Source of the DNA: Bacillus sp. AFS006103
GTDB lineage: Bacteria; Bacillota; Bacilli; Bacillales; Cytobacillaceae
Direction: 5' to 3'
DNA length: 64,000 nt
NCBI GenBank assembly: GCA_002559145.1
Contig: NTXX01000001.1
Span: forward strand, 236,711 to 300,710
Below the pieces are notes generated by a model. The model was given only the letters and a program-made list of their open reading frames with translations. It made no database searches and was not told where the DNA came from. Both the position numbers and the translations under genes were made by a program. This document shows, one piece after another, positions 39,179 through 48,308 of the stretch (position 1 is its first letter; each line of letters begins with the position of its first letter).

Positions 39179-39262
39179 TTAAGCAAAAAACAACATATAA
39201 ATTAAGCCGATTAGTAAAAACAAGCCGCATAATCCAAGTAGTACTTTAGCTAATGTCTCCAC
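39179..39262 (-). CDS. 27-residue hydrophobic peptide downstream of yshE
   Basis: GTG start with GGGGAG 9 nt upstream, then METLAKVLLGLCGLFLLIGL plus IYMLFFA and TAA. A single transmembrane segment covers nearly the whole peptide. It lies 15 bp after yshE and directly before the operon terminator, with codons and spacing like a true gene. Function unknown; no homologue recalled with certainty. Confidence 0.6.
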   Translation of the reverse strand: METLAKVLLGLCGLFLLIGLIYMLFFA

Positions 39263-39277
39263 TTTTTTCTTCTCCCC

Positions 39278-39685
39278 TTACGTAATCCCCGCTCCAATGA
39301 CAATCGATAAGCCAATCGAAATAACCAACGAAAGAAAACCAACGGCACGGTTATCATTTTGGATTTCTTCGTCAATTTTAAATTTTGGGGTTAGAAATTC
39401 AAAGATAAAATAACCAACTAATAATAAGAAAAAGCCATAAATCCCCCAGCCAACCATGGACAGGAGCGAATTGTTCTGTTCAATCGTATAGCGAAAGATA
39501 TTGGCAACACCCAAAATTTTCCCTCCGGTTGCCATCGCCACTGCCATATTACCTCTCTTTATTTCTTCCCAATTTTTATATTTGGTCACCATTTCAAAAA
39601 TAGCCAAAAAGACAACCAAGCATAGAATCACTACGCTATAATAAGCAGCAATTTGTATATATTCGTTCTCCCAAAACTGGTCCAT
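39278..39685 (-). CDS. yshE: DUF350 membrane protein YshE
   Basis: 135 residues with four hydrophobic segments (YYSVVILCLVVFLAIFEMV, GNMAVAMATGGKILGVANIF, MVGWGIYGFFLLLVGYFIFEF, AVGFLSLVISIGLSIVIGAG): two DUF350-type helix pairs. I chose ATG 39685 (MDQFWENEYI), 8 nt after GAGGAG. Directly follows mutS2. Function unknown. Confidence 0.85.
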   Translation of the reverse strand: MDQFWENEYIQIAAYYSVVILCLVVFLAIFEMVTKYKNWEEIKRGNMAVAMATGGKILGVANIFRYTIEQNNSLLSMVGWGIYGFFLLLVGYFIFEFLTPKFKIDEEIQNDNRAVGFLSLVISIGLSIVIGAGIT

Positions 39686-39704
39686 TGCCAAAACTCCTCG
39701 GACA

Positions 39705-42062
39705 TTATTTAAACTCAACGATGGTTACACCTGATCCGCCTTCCCCAGCTTCACCAAAGCGAATCTTTTTAACTTGACGATGGTTTTTTAAGTATTCCTG
39801 CACGCCTTGTCTTAAAACACCGGTACCTTTACCATGGATAATCGAGACCCGCGGATAACTGGACAGCAGGGCATCATCAATATACTTTTCCACCTTAAGA
39901 AGGGCATCTTCATACCTTTCTCCACGCAGGTCTAACTCCATTTTTACAATGGAATCTCGGCCTTTTACAATCGCCATCGGTTTGGTTTCGACTTGTTTTG
40001 GGGTGCTCATATATTCGAGATCTTTTTCTTTCACTTTCATTTTGAGAATTCCGATTTGAACCTGCCATTCATTCGATGAAACCTTTACAACCAACGTACC
40101 CTTTTGATCGAAGGTAAGGACCTTCACCTCATCACCAGGGGTAAACGTATGTTTTTTAACTTTTTTGTTCGCGAGCGCAGCTGATTTTGGGATTTCAGGT
40201 GCTGCCCCTTCTAACCGCCTTTTGGCATCAATTAATTCATGCTCTTTAATTTCTGCATGCTTCTCTGTTCGCATTTTGCGAAGGTCACGGATGACCTTGT
40301 CGGCCTCGCTTTTTGCCTCTTCAACAATTTCCCCGGCCTTTTCAGCCGCTTTTTCAAGCATCGAATCCTTCTTCTCGTAAAATTCCACTAGTTGTTTTTG
40401 CAAGTCCTGATGAAGATTTTCCGCAGATTTTAAATAATCACGGGCTTCTTCCTGTTCTTTTTCGGCAAGCCGTTTACTTTCTTCTAACGAGGCTATCATC
40501 TTATCGATTTGGTTCGTATCTTCACTCACATGTGAGCGTGCAGCCTGAATGACTCGCTCATTTAAGCCAAGTCGTTTGGAAATTTCAAAGGCATTACTCC
40601 GTCCCGGTACACCTAACAACAATCTATAGGTTGGGCTTAATGTCTCCACATTGAACTCAACACTTGCATTCAATACACCTTCACGGTTATATCCGTAGGC
40701 CTTTAATTCAGGGTAGTGGGTTGTAGCAATCACCCTTGCCCCCCGCTTGTGAACCTCATCCAAAATAGAAATCGCTAAGGCGGCACCTTCCTGTGGATCG
40801 GTTCCAGCACCAAGTTCGTCAAATAATACAAGGCTATTAAAATCAACTCGATTTAAGATTTCAACGATATTAACCATATGGGATGAAAAGGTACTTAAAC
40901 TTTGTTCAATCGACTGTTCATCGCCTATATCAGCATACACCGCATCAAAGACGGCTAGTTCTGAGCCATCATACGCAGGAACTTGCAAGCCTGCCTGTGC
41001 CATTAATGTACACAACCCAAGTGTTTTTAAGGTAACCGTTTTACCGCCCGTATTCGGACCTGTAATCACAATCGTTGTAAAGTCTTGCCCCAGCATAATA
41101 TCGTTGGCAACCACTTCATCAATCGGAATGAGCGGATGTCTTGCCTTAAATAAAGCAATTCTCCCCTCATTATTCATGATTGGCATCGATGCTTTGATTC
41201 GTTTTCCATATCTTGCTTTAGCAAAAATAAAGTCCAAATTAGCGAGAACTTCCACGATTACTTTGAGTTCGCTCTCGTGCTCGGCTGTTTCAGCGGATAG
41301 CTCGGAAAGAATTCTATCGATTTCCAGTTGTTCCTTGACACGAATATCCTGCAGTTGATTGTTTAATTGGACAATCACTTGTGGTTCGATAAACAGGGTT
41401 TGTCCGGATGCGCTTTGGTCATGAATGATTCCACCGTAGTGACCACGATATTCTTGTTTAACAGGGATTACAAAGCGGTCATTACGAATCGTGACAATCG
41501 CGTCGGAAAGCATTTTGCTGGCATTGGATGACCGAATCATACTTTCTAGTTTTTCACGAACCCGTGACTCATTGGACCGAAGCTGATGCCTTAATGAACG
41601 CAGCAGATCACTTGCGCTGTCTAGCACCTCGCCGCCCTCATCAATGGCTTGTTTGATTGCTTGCTCAAGATTTGTTAAGGGAATAATCCGCCCTACTTGT
41701 TCAGACAAAATTGGAATTTCTGTTCTCTCATCAGCAAAATCACCGATAAACCGCTTCATTTGTCGGCTTGCATGGATGGTACTAGCAATTTGGACGAGTT
41801 CATGCGAACTTAGCACTCCACCTATAACAGAGCGTTTGATGTGTGCGCGGATATCATGGACACCTGAGAGTGGGACATTCCCTTTCACACGAAACACCGT
41901 TGCAGCCTCATCTGTTTCTGCTTGAAGTTTGACTACTTCTTCAAAATCAGTTGAGGGCACTAAATCAGTTATTTTTTTCCTACCAAGTGACGAGGCAGCA
42001 TGTTCTAACAGTTGCTCTTTTACTTTCGTGAATTCTAATACCTTTAAAGCTTTTTCTTGCAT
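39705..42062 (-). CDS. mutS2: Endonuclease MutS2
   Basis: MutS-like ATPase without the mismatch-recognition domain, linked to recombination control and collided-ribosome rescue. 785 residues: Walker [18 protein letters not shown] near 330, Walker [17 protein letters not shown] near 410, a long coiled coil (about 515-630), a KOW-like segment, and a C-terminal Smr domain ([26 protein letters not shown]). Confidence 0.96.
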   Translation of the reverse strand: MQEKALKVLEFTKVKEQLLEHAASSLGRKKITDLVPSTDFEEVVKLQAETDEAATVFRVKGNVPLSGVHDIRAHIKRSVIGGVLSSHELVQIASTIHASRQMKRFIGDFADERTEIPILSEQVGRIIPLTNLEQAIKQAIDEGGEVLDSASDLLRSLRHQLRSNESRVREKLESMIRSSNASKMLSDAIVTIRNDRFVIPVKQEYRGHYGGIIHDQSASGQTLFIEPQVIVQLNNQLQDIRVKEQLEIDRILSELSAETAEHESELKVIVEVLANLDFIFAKARYGKRIKASMPIMNNEGRIALFKARHPLIPIDEVVANDIMLGQDFTTIVITGPNTGGKTVTLKTLGLCTLMAQAGLQVPAYDGSELAVFDAVYADIGDEQSIEQSLSTFSSHMVNIVEILNRVDFNSLVLFDELGAGTDPQEGAALAISILDEVHKRGARVIATTHYPELKAYGYNREGVLNASVEFNVETLSPTYRLLLGVPGRSNAFEISKRLGLNERVIQAARSHVSEDTNQIDKMIASLEESKRLAEKEQEEARDYLKSAENLHQDLQKQLVEFYEKKDSMLEKAAEKAGEIVEEAKSEADKVIRDLRKMRTEKHAEIKEHELIDAKRRLEGAAPEIPKSAALANKKVKKHTFTPGDEVKVLTFDQKGTLVVKVSSNEWQVQIGILKMKVKEKDLEYMSTPKQVETKPMAIVKGRDSIVKMELDLRGERYEDALLKVEKYIDDALLSSYPRVSIIHGKGTGVLRQGVQEYLKNHRQVKKIRFGEAGEGGSGVTIVEFK

Positions 42063-42075
42063 GGAGATAACCTCC

Positions 42076-43794
42076 CTATCCTCGATTATGCAAAAATTCT
42101 AGCAGGTCATTTTTATCTAAAGCATTAATAACAGATGACTTTTTAATCCAGCCCTTTTTGGCTGCTGAAATACCGATTTCCATATGCTTTAATGTATCCA
42201 TTTTATGAGCATCCGTATTGATGAGAATTTTCACCCCTGCATCCTGAGCTCTTCGTAAATATTCAGATGCCAGGTCCAGACGGTTAGGATTCGCATTTAA
42301 TTCTAATGCCGTATTGGTTTCTTTGGCGAGTTGGATAAGTAAATCAATATCAACATCATATCCTTCGCGGCGGCCGATTTTTCTGCCTGTTGGATGCGCA
42401 ATTAAATCGACATGGGCATTCGTCAATGCTGTTGTTAGCCGTTCCATAATTTTTTCCTTTGGCTGGGAAAAAGCAGAATGTATAGAGGCAATCACGAAAT
42501 CCATGTCAGCAAGAAACTCGTCGTCATAGTCCAGCGTGCCATCGGGAAGAATATCCATCTCCACACCCGCTAGAATAAGAAAATCATCATACTTTGCATT
42601 TAATTTATTAATTTCTTCTCTTTGTTTTAACAGTCTTTCACGCGTAAGACCATTAGCCACCTTTAGATACTGTGAATGGTCCGTAATCGCCATATATTGA
42701 TAACCTCTAGCCCGGCAAGCATCAGCCATCTGTTCGATCGAATGAGCCCCATCGCTCCAAGTGGAATGCATATGAAGATCGCCCTTAATATCTTGAATTT
42801 CAATTAATTCCTCTGCCTTAGTGAAGGTTTCCACTTCCCTGCCGTCTTCTCTAATTTCCGGAGGAATGAAAGGCAGGTCGAAATGCTTGAAAAATTCTTC
42901 TTCCGAAGAGAAGGTGAGAATTTCCCCTGTCTCAACATTTTCCACGCCATACTCACTTATTTTTTCACCGCGTTCCTTCGCCAATTGCCGCATCCGGACA
43001 TTATGTTCCTTCGATCCAGTAAAATGGTGCAAGGTTGTAATAAACTCTTCTGGTTTAACTAGACGGAAATCAACAGAAATATCATAATCATACTCAAAGA
43101 CTAAGGAAACCTTTGTATCGCCTGCACCAATCACTTCTTTTATATTTGGAAGCTCTAATAGATGCGCGCGCACTTGTTCAGGTTGAGTTGTAGCGATGAT
43201 AAAATCAAGGTCTTTGATCGTCTCTCTCATTCTGCGCAAACTACCCGCACGTGAAAACTGATGAATATCCGGTGTATCTCGAAGAGTTGCTTCCATCTGC
43301 TCAGCAATTGGAAGCATATACGCTAACGGCAATCGTTCCGGTCTAGAGCCGACATTGGCAATGGCACTAAGGATTTTCTCCTCTGTCTTCTTGCCAAAAC
43401 CTGCGAGCGCTTGAACCTGTCCTGCTTCACAGGCTTTCTTTAAACTGGAAACATCCTCTATATGTAACTCTTTGTATAACTTAGCAATTTTCTTGCCGCC
43501 AAGTCCCGGGAGCTGCAGTAACGGGATGAGTCCTTTTGGCACTTCCTCCTTCAACTCTTTTAACACCGAAGAAGAACCTTCTTTTATGTATTCATCCATG
43601 ACAGCGGCCGTACCTTTACCAATTCCTGAGATCGCGGTAAAGTCCTCAATCTCTGTTACACTACGTTCGTCTGCTTCCAAAGCAGTAGCTGCTTTACGAA
43701 AGGCAGAAACCTTGAATGGATTTTCCCCTTTTAACTCCATATAAATCGCAATCGTTTCTAGCAAACGAATGATTTCTTTTTTATTTATTTCCAT
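42076..43794 (-). CDS. polX: DNA polymerase X family protein with PHP domain
   Basis: About 572 residues. N-terminal helix-hairpin-helix 8-kDa region ([30 protein letters not shown]), the polymerase X palm ([27 protein letters not shown]), and a C-terminal PHP phosphoesterase domain starting [19 protein letters not shown] with the HPTGR motif. B. subtilis PolX fills gaps and has 3'-5' exonuclease activity from the PHP domain. ATG 43794 has AGGTGG 8 nt upstream. Confidence 0.95.
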   Translation of the reverse strand: MEINKKEIIRLLETIAIYMELKGENPFKVSAFRKAATALEADERSVTEIEDFTAISGIGKGTAAVMDEYIKEGSSSVLKELKEEVPKGLIPLLQLPGLGGKKIAKLYKELHIEDVSSLKKACEAGQVQALAGFGKKTEEKILSAIANVGSRPERLPLAYMLPIAEQMEATLRDTPDIHQFSRAGSLRRMRETIKDLDFIIATTQPEQVRAHLLELPNIKEVIGAGDTKVSLVFEYDYDISVDFRLVKPEEFITTLHHFTGSKEHNVRMRQLAKERGEKISEYGVENVETGEILTFSSEEEFFKHFDLPFIPPEIREDGREVETFTKAEELIEIQDIKGDLHMHSTWSDGAHSIEQMADACRARGYQYMAITDHSQYLKVANGLTRERLLKQREEINKLNAKYDDFLILAGVEMDILPDGTLDYDDEFLADMDFVIASIHSAFSQPKEKIMERLTTALTNAHVDLIAHPTGRKIGRREGYDVDIDLLIQLAKETNTALELNANPNRLDLASEYLRRAQDAGVKILINTDAHKMDTLKHMEIGISAAKKGWIKKSSVINALDKNDLLEFLHNRG

Positions 43795-43855
43795 TTCATT
43801 ATCCACCTACCTGCTATTTAGCATTTTCATTTTATCCTACTTTAAGGCATGAATA

Positions 43856-43882
43856 GAAAAACTTCTCTACTACAGAGAAGTT
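43856..43882 (-). terminator. Terminator overlapping the yshB stop
   Basis: Perfect 9-bp arms AACTTCTCT/AGAGAAGTT around a 5-nt loop followed by TTTTC on the minus strand. The hairpin includes the last codons of yshB, so it may separate zapA-yshB from polX. Confidence 0.7.
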
Positions 43883-44424
43883 AAAGCCGTTGTATATTCA
43901 ATCCACATGCTTTTTATCTGCTGTGAAAGGATAGGAGTGTGATTCACAATCGCTTTTGCCATGTTCGATTGATCTAAAGCGTTTTGTAAAAAGTCAATTG
44001 GCAGAAGGGCCGAAATATATAATAAAATAAAAATAACTAAGTAAATTTCAATAAAACCGAGCAGTCCCCCACCCAAAATATTCAACTGTTTAAGTATAGG
44101 CAAATGGGCAACAAAGTCGAGCATCGAACCTATAATTTGCAAGATCACTTTTACAGCAAAAAAGATGATCACAAAGGCGATTGCACGATAAAAAGCGGCC
44201 TCCATATTACTGCTGTCTGGCAGCAATTTTAAGGTTGTCACATTTCCGAAATTTGGATAAGGTATCCAGAGGGTTAGCTTAGGTGCCAACTGTTCGTAGT
44301 ATGAATTTGCTGCGACATATGCAATAATAAAACCTATTAAATGAACAAGCTGCAGAATAAAGCCTCTTTTAAGGCCTACAAAGAAACCAATAATTAAAAA
44401 AATGATAATTGCTAAATCTAACAT
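43870..44424 (-). CDS. yshB: CvpA-family membrane protein YshB
   Basis: 184 residues with four to five hydrophobic segments; the CvpA pattern is seen in DLAIIIFLIIGFFVGLKRGFILQLVHLIGFIIAYVAA (3-39) and LGGGLLGFIEIYLVIFILLYI near 130-150. Family members relate to colicin V production in Proteobacteria, but the Bacillus role is unknown. 6 bp after zapA. Confidence 0.9.
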   Translation of the reverse strand: MLDLAIIIFLIIGFFVGLKRGFILQLVHLIGFIIAYVAANSYYEQLAPKLTLWIPYPNFGNVTTLKLLPDSSNMEAAFYRAIAFVIIFFAVKVILQIIGSMLDFVAHLPILKQLNILGGGLLGFIEIYLVIFILLYISALLPIDFLQNALDQSNMAKAIVNHTPILSQQIKSMWIEYTTALTSL

Positions 44425-44430
44425 GTTTTC

Positions 44431-44691
44431 TTAGTCCTTTTCTTTTAGTAGTTCTGATTGAAGCCGCTCTAATTGGTCTTTTATTATCAGGTAGTCATTG
44501 ACTGCATTTACGGCTGTTAATACGGCGAGTTTGCTTGCGTCTAGAATTGGATTCTTAGAACTGATTTCGCGCATTTTATTGTCAACTAATGAGGCCACAT
44601 GCCGTATGTGACTTGGACTTTCCGACCCCATAATAACGTATGCTTGACCGTATATATCTACGGTTGTTCTATTTTTTTGATTATTCGACAA
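44431..44691 (-). CDS. zapA: Cell division protein ZapA
   Basis: FtsZ-ring-stabilising protein of 86 residues: RTTVDIYGQAYVIMGSESPSHIRHVASLVDNKMREI then a C-terminal coiled coil. I chose TTG 44691 (MSNNQKNRTTVDIYG), 7 nt after GGAGG; upstream codons encode that ribosome site. Divergent from rnhC with a 108-bp gap. Confidence 0.93.
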   Translation of the reverse strand: MSNNQKNRTTVDIYGQAYVIMGSESPSHIRHVASLVDNKMREISSKNPILDASKLAVLTAVNAVNDYLIIKDQLERLQSELLKEKD

Positions 44692-44799
44692 TGTCCTGCC
44701 TCCATTCAAAGAATCCTACACTATATCATAACATGAACCGTTATCTATGGAAAAGTTAAAGCGTATTTTATATTTATTTAGAAATGTGGTGGTAGTAGT

Positions 44800-45756
44800 A
44801 TGGGTAATATTGTATTGAATCTGGAAATGAATAAAATTATGGAAATGCGAAACTTTTACGAAAAAAACATATTAGATAAAAATATTCCGGGAAGTGTATT
44901 TGCGGCGAAAACGTCGGCCTGTATGATTACAGCCTATAAATCAGGCAAAGTATTATTTCAAGGAAACGATAGTGAAAAGGAGGCAAGCAGATGGGGCAGT
45001 GCAAGTACAAGTGCCACCTCCAACAAACCGGCCTCTTCTTCAAAAGCGAAATCAATAGCGAAAGGTGACCTGCCAAACGGCATCGGTCTAATGTCTGCGA
45101 TTGGTTCTGATGAAGTTGGGACAGGAGACTTTTTCGGCCCGATCACTGTCGTGGCTGCTTACGTGAGAAAGGAAAATATCCCTTTGTTAAAAGAATTAGG
45201 GGTCAGGGATTCGAAGGATTTGAATGATGACAAAATCATTGCGATCGCGAAGGTCATTAAAGATATTATTCCTTTTAGTTTAATGACGTTAAAAAATGAA
45301 AAATATAACCAGGTTCAACAGTCAGGCATGTCACAAGGAAAAATGAAGGCAATTTTACATAATCAAGCGATTTTAAATGTACTAGACAAGATTTCCCCTG
45401 AGAAGCCGGAAGCAATTCTCATTGACCAATTCGTTCAAGCAAGTACCTATTATCAACACTTAAAATCCCAAAAAGAGATTGCCAAGGAGAATGTTTATTT
45501 TAGTACGAAAGCGGAGGGTATTCATTTAGCGGTCGCTGCAGCAAGTATTCTCGCCCGCTACGCGTTTATCCAATATATCGATAAACTTAGCGATTCTGCT
45601 GGCTTTAAGATTCCGAAAGGTGCCGGGGCACAAGTGGATGTGGCGGCAGCAAAGTTAATTATGAGTAAAGGCCGCGACATTCTTCCATCATTCGTGAAGC
45701 TCCACTTTGCTAATACCGATAAAGCTATCGCACTAGTTAATAAAAAACGAAATTGA
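44800..45756 (+). CDS. rnhC: Ribonuclease HIII
   Basis: Degrades RNA in RNA-DNA hybrids. 318 residues: N-terminal TBP-like domain (about 1-85), then the RNase H domain with acidic residues in AIGSDEVGTGDFFGPITVVAAYV (DE), GVRDSKDLNDDKI and EAILIDQFV, and the late glutamate/aspartate region GAGAQVDVAAA. Between zapA and pheT as in B. subtilis, except for the inserted region that follows. Confidence 0.95.
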   Translation: MGNIVLNLEMNKIMEMRNFYEKNILDKNIPGSVFAAKTSACMITAYKSGKVLFQGNDSEKEASRWGSASTSATSNKPASSSKAKSIAKGDLPNGIGLMSAIGSDEVGTGDFFGPITVVAAYVRKENIPLLKELGVRDSKDLNDDKIIAIAKVIKDIIPFSLMTLKNEKYNQVQQSGMSQGKMKAILHNQAILNVLDKISPEKPEAILIDQFVQASTYYQHLKSQKEIAKENVYFSTKAEGIHLAVAAASILARYAFIQYIDKLSDSAGFKIPKGAGAQVDVAAAKLIMSKGRDILPSFVKLHFANTDKAIALVNKKRN

Positions 45757-45814
45757 AATGTTTTTTGCGGTGGTTGCGAATAAATATATATAAACGGTGT
45801 ATGGAGGGATAGTG

Positions 45815-46105
45815 GTGGCAAATAAACTTAGTGAAGCAGAAATAATTACAGCAGTGGCTGGATTAACGGGTTGGAAATTGGAAGGGAAATTTATCGTAAA
45901 AAAGTACCGCTTCCGAGAGTTTTTACAGGGCGTGGCGTTCGTGAATGTGATTGCCCAGCTTTCGGAAGAAAAAAACCATCATCCCTTCATTTCGATTGAC
46001 TATAAATTAGTGACACTAAGACTTACCTCTTGGAATGCAGGCGGATTGACCGATTTAGATATCGCTTTAGCAAAAAAATACGATTTGATTTACGAGAAAT
46101 ATTAA
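45815..46105 (+). CDS. Pterin-4a-carbinolamine dehydratase
   Basis: A 96-residue PCD/DCoH protein. The catalytic pattern NHHP is in SEEKNHHPFISIDYKLVTLRLTSW, and the C-terminal GGLTDLDIALAKKYD is typical. It dehydrates 4a-hydroxy-tetrahydropterins; its role in Bacilli, which often lack phenylalanine hydroxylase, may be in folate or pterin recycling. Of two adjacent GTG codons I prefer 45815, 6 nt after GGAGGG. Its 3' end recurs in degraded form at 52657-52762, on the far side of the nos operon. Confidence 0.85.
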   Translation: MANKLSEAEIITAVAGLTGWKLEGKFIVKKYRFREFLQGVAFVNVIAQLSEEKNHHPFISIDYKLVTLRLTSWNAGGLTDLDIALAKKYDLIYEKY

Positions 46106-46111
46106 CAAAAG

Positions 46112-46149
46112 AAAAAACAGAACACCTCCGACAATGTTGGGAGGTGTTC
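46112..46149. terminator. Bidirectional terminator between the dehydratase and lipoprotein genes
   Basis: Perfect 10-bp arms GAACACCTCC/GGAGGTGTTC (46120-46129, 46140-46149), A run to the left (T run on the minus strand). Confidence 0.88.
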
Positions 46150-46158
46150 AATTAAATT

Positions 46159-46722
46159 TTAGCGGTGACCATTTGTATGGCCAATGTCATAGATAATTTC
46201 ACCAATTCCTGAGGTAACATTACTCGTCTTCACGTTATTCATATTAGTGAACAAGTTCCGAATTTTCCTATGAATATCATCATTGGCGGTGACATAGACA
46301 TTATAGCCTTGTTCATTTCTTGATATCACTTGTTTCACTTTATTTTCTAGTGCATTACGATTTCCTTGAGTGTTTGCATCAATACCAACGACAATATCCA
46401 TTCCTTGAACAATTGATGTTGCGCGGTCAACACCTGGTATTTTTTCAGCCGCTTCAGAGGCCCGTGCGGCCACTTGTTGTGCGGAGCGAATATCATTTCT
46501 AGTAGCGGTATGCTGGGTTCCTGAATAATCACCATTATAATTATGGTTATAAGGGTTATCGGAACGTTGTCCAACCTGTGTTGTATTTATTCCATTTCCA
46601 GCGTTATTGACCTGTCCAGAATTCTCTCCGATTTGTGGTTGTGTTCCTTCATTTTGATTATTATTACAACCAGCAAGCCCTGTCAGTGCGATTAAAGTAC
46701 AGATCACTAATTTTGGCCTCAT
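46159..46722 (-). CDS. YhcN/YlaJ-family sporulation lipoprotein
   Basis: 187 residues with signal peptide and lipobox (LTGLAGCNNN, lipid cysteine C19), then a long Asn/Gly/Gln-rich linker and a YhcN/YlaJ domain from about 75 (ASEAAEKIPGVDRATSIVQGMDIVVGIDAN, YNVYVTANDDIHRKIRNL). Family members are in spore membranes of Bacillus. ATG 46722 follows AAAGGAG by 8 nt and overlaps the stop of a disrupted upstream frame as TGATG. Downstream of nosF on the same strand, so it could be read from the nos operon. Confidence 0.87.
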   Translation of the reverse strand: MRPKLVICTLIALTGLAGCNNNQNEGTQPQIGENSGQVNNAGNGINTTQVGQRSDNPYNHNYNGDYSGTQHTATRNDIRSAQQVAARASEAAEKIPGVDRATSIVQGMDIVVGIDANTQGNRNALENKVKQVISRNEQGYNVYVTANDDIHRKIRNLFTNMNNVKTSNVTSGIGEIIYDIGHTNGHR

Positions 46723-46849
46723 CAAACACACTCCTTTTTAGGTATTGTGCTCTTTCCCAAAAAAGGTATGCATTTCGAATTCCCTCGCACAGATGTAAGA
46801 AGTGGAAGTGCACTAAAGATTACGATTGCAAAACAAACAACTGTTTCAT
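46722..46849 (-). pseudogene. Possible frameshifted small membrane-protein gene between nosF and the lipoprotein gene
   Basis: An ATG at 46849 overlaps the nosF stop (ATGA) and has a near-perfect AGTAGGAGG site 6 nt upstream, but its frame (MKQLFVLQS) stops after nine codons. Another frame of the same stretch encodes FAIVIFSALPLLTSV and stays open to a TGA that overlaps the lipoprotein ATG (TGATG). A one-base indel would join them into a roughly 42-residue membrane peptide. Alternatively the nine-codon frame is only a coupling site. Confidence 0.35.
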
Positions 46850-47514
46850 AAAAGGCCTCCTACTATGTACTTTTCGTAAAAATCATTCAGGGTGAATTTA
46901 CGGATTTCCCCCTCTTCTAAGTAAGCAACATGGGTGCAAATCTGGCGAATTTCGTCCATATGATGGGAAGAAAACAGAATCGTTTTATCTTCCAATGATC
47001 TTAAAATCGTCAGAATCTCACTTCTCCCTTTAGGGTCTAATCCACTCGTTGGTTCATCCAAAATGAGGATGGAAGAATCAAAATACAACATGATACCTAA
47101 ACCCAACCGTTGGAGCATTCCTTTTGAATATCCTTTAATTAAAACGCTCCGATGGTCCCACAGATTCACCTTTCTCAGCATTTCCTCCATTCTTTTTTCA
47201 TCCATTGGACCATTTCCTAATGAGGCAAAAAAATTCATATTCTCCTCCCCTGTCATATGCGGGTAGAGGAGAAACTTTTCCGGAAGGTAGGCGACATTTT
47301 TTTTCCACTCCTCTTTGTTATGTGGAATTCCGGAAAGCTTAATGATTCCCTTTTTCACAGGAATCAAATGGAGCATCGAATGGATTAAGGTGGACTTTCC
47401 TGCCCCGTTACTTCCAACAAGGGCACAAATTTCATTTTTTTCAATCATTAAATTAATATCCTTTAGGACTACTATGTTTTGATAAGATTGGGATAATTCT
47501 TTTATCTCGATCAT
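46846..47514 (-). CDS. nosF: NosF, ABC transporter ATP-binding protein
   Basis: 222-residue ABC ATPase: Walker A GSNGAGKST (34-42), signature YSKGMLQRLG near 128, Walker B ILILDEPTSGLDP near 150, switch histidine SSHHMDE. With NosY it drives sulfur/copper-centre assembly of N2O reductase together with NosD, as known for NosDFY. Overlaps nosY by 4 nt (ATGA). Confidence 0.9.
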   Translation of the reverse strand: MIEIKELSQSYQNIVVLKDINLMIEKNEICALVGSNGAGKSTLIHSMLHLIPVKKGIIKLSGIPHNKEEWKKNVAYLPEKFLLYPHMTGEENMNFFASLGNGPMDEKRMEEMLRKVNLWDHRSVLIKGYSKGMLQRLGLGIMLYFDSSILILDEPTSGLDPKGRSEILTILRSLEDKTILFSSHHMDEIRQICTHVAYLEEGEIRKFTLNDFYEKYIVGGLL

Positions 47515-48308
47515 GAAATCCCCCCTCTTCTTCTTAGCCTAACCGCCAGCTCAAATGATAAGACCGACCAAACCATTAGAGTAATCCATAGTAAATACTT
47601 CGGCTGAAGCCACACCATTTTCTTCATAAGTCTTGACAAATGATCGAGTGGGTAAAGTCCTAAAGCTGTCTCTAGGTAAAAATGAAGAGTATGGAGTGGG
47701 TCTAGGAAATAAAAAACAGAAAAAGTGGTAATATTCTCCTCATTTACTAGTGGCAAGATATAAAGGAACAGTAAATCAAGAAGGAAAATAAAGAAAAACC
47801 ATGTAAAAATATTGGCTCCTACCAGCTGCATTCGATTTTCGCAAATACTTCCCAGCAATAAACCGATTTGATTAAAAATAAATAACAACGTGAAAAAGGT
47901 AAGCAAATAGACCCCAAAAGAAGAAACGTCGAATATAAACAGGAATTTCATCGGTATGGCCAGGGCAAAATACCAACATAAAAATACCAAGACGGTAATG
48001 AACTGGACACCCATTGTTTTTTTTAGAAAAAAACTGCGATAAGATTCTTTTTTCGTCAATATAATCATTAATGTCTTTTGTTCTTTTTCCTGTATGACAG
48101 CAAACGAAGAAATAAACAAACTTAAGAGTGGAATGAGAAACACATTCATTTCATATAAAGAAAGCAAATAGACTTCCAATCCTTGATCTGAAGGTAATGA
48201 CTTCGACTGCCACAAAATAAAAACAGAAATAATCATGGCCATACTTAAGGCGAGCCAAAGACCTTTGCCTCGGGATAATTCCTTCCACTCTTTCCAGATA
48301 TATGTCAA
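47511..48308 (-). CDS. nosY: NosY, ABC transporter permease
   Basis: About 265 residues with six hydrophobic segments (GLWLALSMAMIISVFILW, VFLIPLLSLFISSFAVI, FITVLVFLCWYFALAIPM, LLTFFTLLFIFNQIGLLL, IFTWFFFIFLLDLLFLYIL, LLWITLMVWSVLSFELAV), the ABC2 permease layout. I chose TTG 48308 (MTYIWKEWKELSRGKG), which has AAGGAGGAGAAGG upstream and overlaps the nosD stop as TTGA; an ATG at 48377 would overlap nosD by 73 bp. Confidence 0.85.
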   Translation of the reverse strand: MTYIWKEWKELSRGKGLWLALSMAMIISVFILWQSKSLPSDQGLEVYLLSLYEMNVFLIPLLSLFISSFAVIQEKEQKTLMIILTKKESYRSFFLKKTMGVQFITVLVFLCWYFALAIPMKFLFIFDVSSFGVYLLTFFTLLFIFNQIGLLLGSICENRMQLVGANIFTWFFFIFLLDLLFLYILPLVNEENITTFSVFYFLDPLHTLHFYLETALGLYPLDHLSRLMKKMVWLQPKYLLWITLMVWSVLSFELAVRLRRRGGIS

